From positions 1 through 11,939 of the forward strand of contig MGVM01000078.1 of the NCBI GenBank assembly GCA_001800495.1: 11,939 nucleotides of DNA. Direction: 5' to 3'. The position numbers and the translations under genes are program-made. This DNA comes from Elusimicrobia bacterium RIFOXYB2_FULL_48_7 (lineage in GTDB: Bacteria; Elusimicrobiota; Endomicrobiia; CG1-02-37-114; XYA2-FULL-39-19). The notes under the pieces are model-generated. The model did not search any database and was not told the DNA's origin. It worked only from the letters and a program-made list of their open reading frames with translations. Shown in pieces: positions 1-5,149 of this stretch (positions are counted from its first letter, which is position 1; each line of letters begins with the position of its first letter).

Positions 1-180
1 CGGGTCTATCCTGCAGGGGCCCATGTTGCAGTTCTTGCAGCAAAGGCCGAGCAGGCCGAACCCGCACTGGGGCAGCTGTTCAGCGTAGCGCTCCCATACG
101 GTCTGGATCTCATTTTTTTCAGCGCAGGCTTTGGATTTTTTTGTCGCTTCATCGGTGTTTGTAAAGTCTTTGGGGTGCAT
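1..180 (-). CDS. cooS: Ni-CODH catalytic subunit CooS, N-terminal 60 residues (runs off left edge)
   Basis: Anaerobic carbon monoxide dehydrogenase catalytic subunit, which interconverts CO and CO2 at a Ni-Fe-S C-cluster; only the N-terminus is inside the window. The reverse-complement frame from ATG at 180 reads without a stop to base 1, begins MHPKDF, and contains CGFGLLGLCC at residues 39-48 followed by KNCNMGPC at 49-56. The cysteines at 39, 47, 48, 51 and 56 match the D-cluster and B-cluster ligands of Ni-CODHs (from memory the same numbers as Carboxydothermus CODH-II). GGAGG at 185-189 lies 4 nt before the ATG and supports this start. A TTG-started frame at 191-6 overlaps it in another register and is not the gene. 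cooC ends 20 nt upstream on the same strand, so the two form a cooC-cooS operon. The C-cluster ligands, and whether an ACS subunit follows, are outside the window. Confidence 0.93.
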   Translation of the reverse strand, partial: MHPKDFTNTDEATKKSKACAEKNEIQTVWERYAEQLPQCGFGLLGLCCKNCNMGPCRIDP

Positions 181-200
181 GTTGCCTCCAACTAATATAT

Positions 201-962
201 TTATTGATTTTCAAACAATTTTTCCCTGATTGAAGATGCCTCTTTTAACGCGGCTGGGGCGGCATCATAAACAGGAGAACCGGTTTTTTCGGCCTCAAGG
301 ATTTCGGCGCTTGAAGACACATACCCGGCGAGTTTTCCGAGGATATTTTCTTCAAGGAATTTAATATCAGGGGCTCCAGTTATCTTGTTCCCGATGTATA
401 GGATCTTTTTCATTTTAAGGTCGGAAGCAAGGGAGGTTAACCGCTGGGCTGTCTGGATGCTTTTAAGCGTCGGCTCCACAACCACAAGCAGAACATCAAC
501 CGATTCCGCGGTTCCCCGGCCCAGGTGTTCAATGCCGGCGGGCATATCTATGATCACCACTTCGCTTCTTTCTATTATCAGGTTGCGCAGGAGCGCTTTA
601 AGGAAAGTATTTTCAGGGCAGTAACACCCGCCGCCGCCCCTTTTAAGGATTCCAAGAATAAGAAGGTGCAGATTGTCTTTTTTTAGGGAATATTTCTCCG
701 GGATGTCGTCGACTTTCGGGTTGAGCTTGAAAAATCCCGAGCCGTTGTTCTCTGTGCGCTGGTTGATGATGTCTTTAAGTTCAGACACTGGCTTCACGGC
801 CGATAGTTCCGCGCGCGAAAATCCCAGCGCCACGCCCAGGTTGCCGTCCGGGTCGGCGTCAATAAGGAAAACTTTGTTGCCTTCCTTTAAAAAGACATGG
901 CCGAGCAGTGCCGTCAATGTTGTCTTTCCCGTCCCGCCCTTCCCGCTAATAGCTATTTTCAT
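201..962 (-). CDS. cooC: CooC-type Ni-CODH maturation ATPase
   Basis: Cytosolic MinD/SIMIBI-class P-loop ATPase that supports nickel insertion into the CODH C-cluster. The 253-residue protein starts with the deviant Walker A GKGGTGKTT (residues 7-15), has DADPDGNLG (35-43) and IIDMPAG (137-143, Walker B region), and carries the CooC hallmark CxC pair (C113, C115) that in studied CooC dimers binds the metal. Length is normal for the family. It lies 20 nt upstream of cooS, its expected client. The start at 962 gives the standard N-terminus MKIAISGKGG. Oddly there is no Shine-Dalgarno: the 8 AT-rich bases before ATG abut the end of a transposable element (971-2047), and the transposase stop codon lies only 18 nt upstream. 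Expression may now depend on transcripts entering from the element or on weak initiation in the 8-nt remnant. Confidence 0.95.
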   Translation of the reverse strand: MKIAISGKGGTGKTTLTALLGHVFLKEGNKVFLIDADPDGNLGVALGFSRAELSAVKPVSELKDIINQRTENNGSGFFKLNPKVDDIPEKYSLKKDNLHLLILGILKRGGGGCYCPENTFLKALLRNLIIERSEVVIIDMPAGIEHLGRGTAESVDVLLVVVEPTLKSIQTAQRLTSLASDLKMKKILYIGNKITGAPDIKFLEENILGKLAGYVSSSAEILEAEKTGSPVYDAAPAALKEASSIREKLFENQ

Positions 963-970
963 ATATTATT

Positions 971-999
971 GGGGACGTAGTCAAATAGACAAATAGAGA
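971..999 (+). repeat. Left terminal inverted repeat of the RAYT element
   Basis: Starts GGGGACGTAGTC and is the exact reverse complement of 2019-2047 over 29 bases. Read on the minus strand it encodes the last residues of the transposase (LYLSI) and its TGA stop at 981-983. The outer edge is 8 nt from the cooC start codon. Confidence 0.93.
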
Positions 1000-1982
1000 C
1001 CGTCTTCATTTGCTGTCTTCTCTCCCTTTTTTATCAGGTATGAAATGGCTTGTTTACTAATTCCAAGATACCTGCCCAATTCCGCCCCTTTTATTCCCAG
1101 TTCGTTTACACCCCAATATGCCAGAAGGCCTTTCGCTTTGATATTGCTCTTCTTTTTTTTCCCTATAATGACGCCTTCTTTTATATTCGTCAATTTACAG
1201 ACATGTGCTTCCAGCTTTTTTATATTCCAACCCTCTTTTTTAAATTTTTCATGGCGTTTCATTTTTCGTTCTGAATGCTGCAGGGCATTATCAACGAACT
1301 GACCGTCCCCAAGTATTCTCTCATCCGCCTTAAGGCGCGATTTGGATTCCCTCAAACTCTTAACTTCTTCCCAGCCGCCGGCGCTCCTGATCAACCCTCC
1401 GCCGGATAACTCATCTCTCCGCCCGATATCCTTTGCTTCCAAGACAAATTCCCTGTATTTTTTCACGGCTTCTAACTGGCTTTTTCCAAATCTGCCTAAT
1501 ACTTCGCCGGTACTCTGCCATTTCAAATGATTTATCCCTAATAATACGGAATGCCCGCTCCACAGGAATATTTCAAACTCCCTCAAATCCTTCACTATTT
1601 TTGCCCTGAGTGGATTCAAGTGAATGTATCTGATTAATTGAAGAAAATAGCTTTCTTCCTGGCACAATACCGATTTATACCTGCCCTGGTACAAATAACC
1701 GCATCTATCATGTTTTTTATTGAAATATAAAGCATAGCCCGTAGATAATTTTCTCATTAAATCGCATGATGGCTTCACACCGGACCTTATCAGCAGATGA
1801 AAATGGTTAGGCATTAACACCCAGGCATAACATTTATGGCCTGTTTCTTCCAATCCGTTCTTCAACCTCCGCAAGAATTCCCTGCGGTCCTCATCATCTA
1901 AAAATATTTCCCGCTTTTCCAATCCCCGCTGGATTATGTGATATATTCCGCCTTCTATGTTTATTCTTCCTTGCCTTGGCAT
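981..1982 (-). CDS. REP-associated tyrosine transposase (Y1_Tnp) with C-terminal helix-turn-helix
   Basis: Single-strand DNA transposase of the HUH/Y1 (IS200-like, RAYT) class. The N-terminal catalytic domain (about residues 1-150) begins MPRQGRI and contains the metal-binding HUH motif PNHFHLL (H60, H62) and the family signature RYIHLNPLRA (118-127), whose Y119 is the likely nucleophile. After a variable middle region, residues about 255-325 form a second module with a clear helix-turn-helix (ELGRYLGISKQAISYLIKKG, 301-320); it resembles the DnaA-like C-terminal DNA-binding domain seen in longer members of this family. At 333 residues it is longer than minimal RAYTs because of that domain. 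No internal stop or frameshift is seen, so it is probably functional. It has its own promoter (1990-2018), ends inside the left inverted repeat, and no terminator separates it from cooC. It was likely acquired by transposition and is not functionally related to the coo genes. Confidence 0.92.
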   Translation of the reverse strand: MPRQGRINIEGGIYHIIQRGLEKREIFLDDEDRREFLRRLKNGLEETGHKCYAWVLMPNHFHLLIRSGVKPSCDLMRKLSTGYALYFNKKHDRCGYLYQGRYKSVLCQEESYFLQLIRYIHLNPLRAKIVKDLREFEIFLWSGHSVLLGINHLKWQSTGEVLGRFGKSQLEAVKKYREFVLEAKDIGRRDELSGGGLIRSAGGWEEVKSLRESKSRLKADERILGDGQFVDNALQHSERKMKRHEKFKKEGWNIKKLEAHVCKLTNIKEGVIIGKKKKSNIKAKGLLAYWGVNELGIKGAELGRYLGISKQAISYLIKKGEKTANEDGLYLSI

Positions 1983-1989
1983 GTTGAAA

Positions 1990-2018
1990 ATGTTACCATT
2001 TCACTTTTCTTTTGTCAA
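1990..2018 (-). promoter_or_regulatory. Sigma70-type promoter of the RAYT gene, apparently leaderless
   Basis: On the minus strand TTGACA (2013-2018) is followed by a 17-nt spacer and TAACAT (1990-1995). The -10 box ends 7 nt before the transposase ATG (1982), so transcription should begin at or within a base or two of the start codon. No Shine-Dalgarno is present. The -35 box directly abuts the right inverted repeat, so the promoter belongs to the element. Confidence 0.6.
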
Positions 2019-2047
2019 TCTCTATTTGTCTATTTGACTACGTCCCC
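2019..2047 (-). repeat. Right terminal inverted repeat of the RAYT element
   Basis: Exact reverse complement of 971-999, ending CTACGTCCCC at 2038-2047. It borders the -35 box of the transposase gene on the inside and lies 9 nt from the -35 box of the dacB-like gene on the outside. Confidence 0.93.
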
Positions 2048-2056
2048 TATATGTTT

Positions 2057-2083
2057 TTGACAAAGTTACCGGAATGTGATAAT
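2057..2083 (+). promoter_or_regulatory. Strong extended -10 promoter of the dacB-like gene, apparently leaderless
   Basis: Consensus -35 TTGACA (2057-2062), 15-nt spacer, and GATAAT (2078-2083) preceded by TG at 2075-2076, i.e. an extended -10. The -10 ends 8 nt before ATG 2092, leaving a 5' leader of only 0-2 nt, and no Shine-Dalgarno exists. The promoter lies wholly outside the RAYT element, so the insertion left it intact. An alternative -10, TAATAT at 2080-2085, would have a 17-nt spacer. Confidence 0.65.
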
Positions 2084-2091
2084 ATTCTGCC

Positions 2092-3498
2092 ATGAGGAAA
2101 TTATTTCTTGCATTTATAATGCTGGCAGGCGCCTGCCAAACATCTTTTACCGACGTGACCACCAATTTCCAGCAGTCCGTTGAAAAACTGCTTAAGAACA
2201 ACTCCCTTTTCGCAGGGGCGAAAACCGGCATCGTCGTTTACGACCTTGAACAGAAACAACCGGTTTACGCAAAGAACGAAGACAAGCTTTTCATGCCCGC
2301 TTCCATAATGAAGGTGATCACCACCTACGCAAGTTTGCAGAAACTGGGCAGCGACTTCACTTTCAAGACACCGATCTACCTGGACAAGAACCTTGACGGA
2401 AAAAGCGACACCTACAACGGCAACATCTACATCCAGGGCAACGGCGACCCCACAATAACCACAGAAAATCTGGACGCTTTCTGCCGCAAGCTCAAGGATT
2501 CAGGCATCAACAAGATAAACGGGAATATCATATACGACGTTTCCAATTTTGACGAGGAAAACATCCGTTTTTTCCCCATGGCCCGTAACCTCTATGCCCC
2601 GCCATGCGCGCTGTGCATGAATTACAACTGCATAGAGCTGAAGCTCGTTGAAAAACCGAAAGTGAAGGTCATACCGGAGCCGCAGACATCCTACGCGAAA
2701 TTCGACACACGGCTGAAAATTGAATATTCAAACCGCTCTTCAATTCCACAAATGACAGTCGCCGTTCACGACGCTTACGATTCCTACACGATATCCGGCG
2801 TTGTCACCAACTGGACCCGCGCCATAAAGTGCATGTCGGTGGCGGTTTCCAGGCCGGGGCTTTATTTCTCCACGCTCCTGAAAGAACGGCTGGAAAAAAA
2901 CAGCATCGAATTCAACGGAAAAATCATCAAGGACAGGATAGATACGACGGGACTGCCTGTCGCCTACGAGATCGAGTCCGGGCCGCTGCTGGAAATACTC
3001 ACTACGATGAACCGGCAGAGCAACAACCTGATAGCGGAGAACCTGGGCAAGTATATGGGAATGGCTGAATTCGGGAAACCGGGCACGCGCGAGAAGGGGC
3101 TGAAGGCGATATCGGACGTGCTGGCCAATTCCGGCTTTGACAGGAGCACATTTTATATTGAAGACGCCTGCGGGCTTTCGGCCCAGTCCAAGATAACCCC
3201 GGGCATGATGATAAAAACCCTGGAAACCCTTTTTGACAATCCCCAGTGGCAGGCCCTGGTGATCCATTCATTCGACCCGAAGGAATACGGCGGGCTTAAC
3301 TGCTACGTGAAAACCGGCACGCTTTCATCAACGGGGGTTAATTCATTGGCGGGCTACATAAAAAGCAGGGCGACATGCAAGTTCTACGCTTTCTGCATTA
3401 TAGTCAACAAGAGCACCGGGAAAAAATCCTGGAGCGGCACCTACACCACACCCCTCATCCTGAAACTCACCGAACTCATCAAGGCAAACAAACTGTAG
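2092..3498 (+). CDS. dacB: D-alanyl-D-alanine carboxypeptidase/endopeptidase, PBP4 type (peptidase S13)
   Basis: Periplasmic serine peptidase that trims or cleaves D-Ala cross-links in peptidoglycan. The 468-residue protein shows all three penicillin-binding motifs: SIMK (S71 nucleophile, K74), SNN (310-312) and KTG (407-409), with the long insert between SxxK and SxN typical of class C PBPs such as E. coli DacB. The N-terminus has K/R residues and a hydrophobic stretch (4-14); LAGAC ending at C15 fits a permissive lipobox, so it may be a lipoprotein rather than a freely secreted enzyme. The family block usually written DGSGLS is here DACGLS (358-363), and there are more cysteines than usual (168-180, 360). 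Start at 2092 is chosen because it gives the signal peptide, although no ribosome site precedes it. It is likely a single-gene unit, followed by a weak terminator at 3497-3524. Confidence 0.92.
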   Translation: MRKLFLAFIMLAGACQTSFTDVTTNFQQSVEKLLKNNSLFAGAKTGIVVYDLEQKQPVYAKNEDKLFMPASIMKVITTYASLQKLGSDFTFKTPIYLDKNLDGKSDTYNGNIYIQGNGDPTITTENLDAFCRKLKDSGINKINGNIIYDVSNFDEENIRFFPMARNLYAPPCALCMNYNCIELKLVEKPKVKVIPEPQTSYAKFDTRLKIEYSNRSSIPQMTVAVHDAYDSYTISGVVTNWTRAIKCMSVAVSRPGLYFSTLLKERLEKNSIEFNGKIIKDRIDTTGLPVAYEIESGPLLEILTTMNRQSNNLIAENLGKYMGMAEFGKPGTREKGLKAISDVLANSGFDRSTFYIEDACGLSAQSKITPGMMIKTLETLFDNPQWQALVIHSFDPKEYGGLNCYVKTGTLSSTGVNSLAGYIKSRATCKFYAFCIIVNKSTGKKSWSGTYTTPLILKLTELIKANKL

Positions 3499-3524
3499 GG
3501 CTGACTTGCCCTCCAATATTTTTT
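3497..3524 (+). terminator. Weak intrinsic terminator after the dacB-like gene
   Basis: AGGGC (3497-3501) pairs with GCCCT (3508-3512) around a 6-nt loop, followed after a short CCAATA linker by six T residues (3519-3524). The hairpin overlaps the stop codon. The stem is only 5 bp and the T-run is offset, so efficiency would be modest. Confidence 0.45.
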
Positions 3525-3551
3525 GCAATTAGCCAAAAAAAGCGGTAAAAT
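3523..3551 (+). promoter_or_regulatory. Sigma70-type promoter of the FN3/sorting-domain protein gene
   Basis: TTGCAA (3523-3528), 17-nt spacer, TAAAAT (3546-3551). It predicts a leader of about 60 nt holding a 7-bp hairpin (3569-3575 with 3582-3588, TCTCAAG/CTTGAGA) and the ribosome site GGGAG (3607-3611) 7 nt before ATG 3619. Unlike dacB, this gene has a conventional leader. Confidence 0.5.
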
Positions 3552-3618
3552 AGAATCCAGGAAAATATTCTCAAGCGCAGCCTTGAGATTTCTCAATCAT
3601 CATACCGGGAGAAATGAA

Positions 3619-5073
3619 ATGAAATATTTTTTAAGCATTACAATAATCTTGTTTTCCGTAAATTTGTGCGGAGCAGCTATTATTGTAGATCATTACTGTA
3701 CAAATCTTACTACGATACCCGCTCAATGGATAACACAGGCAAAATCCGGGCTCCATATAGCTTACGGGCACACATCGCACGGCAGCCAGTTGACGACAGG
3801 CATGAGCGGATTGATTGCTTTTAAAGGAGACGAGTACAGGTGGAATACCGGAGGAACAGGCGGAGCCCTTGACCTTAGAGACACGCCATTTTCCGGGGCC
3901 AGTGACCTCGGCAATCCAAACTTGACCGCGTGGGAAACAGCTACAAGAAATTACCTGAACGCGCACGCTGAAGTGAATGTCATTATTTGGTCCTGGTGCG
4001 GGCAGGTGAGTTCTTCAAATCAGTCTGACATAAGCAATTATTTAAGCCTTATGAGCGGATTGGAGACAGATTATCCTGGCGTGAAGTTTGTGTACATGAC
4101 AGGGCACCTTGACGGAAGCGGCCTAACCGGAAATCTGCACCTAAGAAACGAGCAGATAAGGGATTACTGCAGGAATAACAATAAAATCCTCTATGATTTT
4201 GAGGATATAGAAAGTTATAATCCTGACGGCATATACTTCGGCGATAAAATACCTAACGACAATTGCGATTACGACGGCAATAGCGACGGCACAAGGGAAG
4301 GGAATTGGGCAATAGCCTGGCAGAATGCGCACACTCAGAATGTTGACTGGTATGACTGCAGCGCCGCTCACAGCCAGCCGTTAAACGGCAACCTGAAAGC
4401 TTATGCCGCATGGTGGCTCTGGGCGCGCCTTTCAGGCTGGCAGGGCGTGGAAACAGACACCACTGCACCCGGCAATATAACAACAGTGCGCGACGGCACC
4501 GGTACAACCGATATAGATTCCGCCGCTCTAACCACTCAGCTAAGCGCAAACTGGACTCCTTCGGCTGACTCCGAATCAGGCATTTCAGGATATAGTTATG
4601 CCATAGGCACATCACCGGGAAGCGCTAACGTGGCGGACTGGGCGGCAATAGCGAATGTACTGACGGTAACCGTGACGGGGTTGAACCTGTCGGCAGGCAC
4701 AACATACTACTTCAGCGTTAAGGCGGTAAACGGCGCTGGATTACAGAGCAATGCAACAAATTCAAACGGCCAATTCGTAACAACGAGCATTTATCATAAT
4801 AGCCCGGAAATTACAGCTTATCCAAACCCATACAATTTATCAGGTAACACCCCTTTAGTTTTCAGCGGTATTCACGGAACAAATACTGAAATAGAGATCT
4901 ATACAATGAGCGGCAAGTTGATAAAAAAACTATCCGGTATTGACCGGGGAAGCGGAATAAACTGGGATTGTAAAAACGAAGGCGGTGAAAAAATAGTCAG
5001 AGGGATCTATATATATAAAATGACTGCTTCAAACGGGGAAAAGAAAGCAGGTAAATTGGCAATTGTAAAGTAA
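3619..5073 (+). CDS. Secreted protein: SGNH-like domain, fibronectin III, C-terminal T9SS/FlgD-like domain
   Basis: Exported 484-residue protein of unproven function. An in-frame TTG at 3523 would add 32 residues, but ATG 3619 follows GGGAG and begins a clean signal peptide (MKYFLSITIILFSVNLCGAA). Residues about 21-275 form one domain with conserved-looking blocks YGHTSHGSQ (49-57), IIWSWCGQV (122-130), TGHLDGSG (161-168), RNEQIRDYC (176-184), YDFEDIE (192-198) and DCSAAHSQ (246-253). The order of a Ser block, a GH block, an N-containing block and a late D...H block suggests an SGNH/GDSL-like esterase fold; this is inference. Residues about 281-390 are a fibronectin type III domain. Residues 395-484 (YPNPYN, IYTMSGKLIKKL, GIYIYKM, KKAGKLAIVK) resemble the T9SS type A sorting/FlgD Ig-like domain found at the C-termini of FCB-group exported proteins, pointing to surface attachment or secretion. 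Single-gene unit, convergent with 5150-6928. Confidence 0.82.
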   Translation: MKYFLSITIILFSVNLCGAAIIVDHYCTNLTTIPAQWITQAKSGLHIAYGHTSHGSQLTTGMSGLIAFKGDEYRWNTGGTGGALDLRDTPFSGASDLGNPNLTAWETATRNYLNAHAEVNVIIWSWCGQVSSSNQSDISNYLSLMSGLETDYPGVKFVYMTGHLDGSGLTGNLHLRNEQIRDYCRNNNKILYDFEDIESYNPDGIYFGDKIPNDNCDYDGNSDGTREGNWAIAWQNAHTQNVDWYDCSAAHSQPLNGNLKAYAAWWLWARLSGWQGVETDTTAPGNITTVRDGTGTTDIDSAALTTQLSANWTPSADSESGISGYSYAIGTSPGSANVADWAAIANVLTVTVTGLNLSAGTTYYFSVKAVNGAGLQSNATNSNGQFVTTSIYHNSPEITAYPNPYNLSGNTPLVFSGIHGTNTEIEIYTMSGKLIKKLSGIDRGSGINWDCKNEGGEKIVRGIYIYKMTASNGEKKAGKLAIVK

Positions 5074-5098
5074 AGACTGCAGAAAAAAACATGAAAAA

Positions 5099-5146
5099 CG
5101 GGGACACAATACTTAACTAAAATATTAGTTAAGTATTGTGTCCCCG
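5099..5146. repeat. 48-nt near-perfect palindrome, REPIN/MITE-like, with GGGGAC ends
   Basis: Arms 5099-5120 and 5125-5146 are perfectly complementary (22 bp) around a 4-nt AATA centre. The arm reads CGGGGACACAATACTTAAC from the left edge, then TAA. Its ends GGGGAC/GTCCCC are the same hexamers that end the RAYT element at 971-2047, while the inner sequence differs. It lies between convergent genes, 25 nt after one stop codon and 3 nt from the other. No T-run follows on either strand, so a classical intrinsic terminator is unlikely, although the hairpin could still stabilise or end both transcripts. Best reading: a non-autonomous REP doublet mobilised by a related RAYT elsewhere in the genome. 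Confidence 0.85.
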
Positions 5147-5149
5147 GAA

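Larger units (their letters stand above)
971..2047 (-). mobile_element. Complete RAYT (Y1/HUH transposase) element with 29-bp inverted repeats
   Basis: A 1,077-bp unit with one gene, a Y1-type REP-associated tyrosine transposase, bounded by perfect 29-bp inverted repeats at 971-999 and 2019-2047. Both outer ends are GGGGAC/GTCCCC. The repeats contain a GTAG tetranucleotide (977-980 on the plus strand), as in classical REP sequences, and a tandem CAAATAGA octamer (982-989, 990-997). No target duplication is visible in the flanks, as expected for single-strand HUH transposition. The transposase stop codon lies inside the left repeat and its promoter -35 box abuts the right repeat, so the unit is compact and looks intact. 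It sits between the divergent cooC and dacB-like genes. Element limits are taken from the repeat ends; no empty site was compared. Confidence 0.85.

Noticed and set aside
6..191. 61-residue open frame on the minus strand starting at TTG 191
   Set aside because: The overlapping frame from ATG 180 encodes the CooS N-terminus with correctly spaced cluster cysteines and has the ribosome site; the 6-191 frame is a shadow.
2022..2231. 69-codon minus-strand frame ending in GRSQIDK
   Set aside because: It runs against the dacB start and into the inverted repeat; the GRSQIDK end recurs at 970-996 only because the repeat is inverted.
2740..3267. 175-codon open frame opposite the dacB-like gene
   Set aside because: It lies wholly within a gene with all S13 motifs; its composition is antisense shadow, with no start signal or recognisable domain.
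3523..3618. Upstream TTG start extending the 3619 gene by 32 residues
   Set aside because: The extension would bury a good signal peptide, covers a likely promoter and leader hairpin, and has no ribosome site; ATG 3619 has GGGAG at 7 nt.
5099..5146. Classical bidirectional intrinsic terminator
   Set aside because: The stem is AT-rich inside, has GC at its base only, and no T-run follows on either strand; the shared GGGGAC ends favour a REPIN-like element, though transcript-end function is not excluded.
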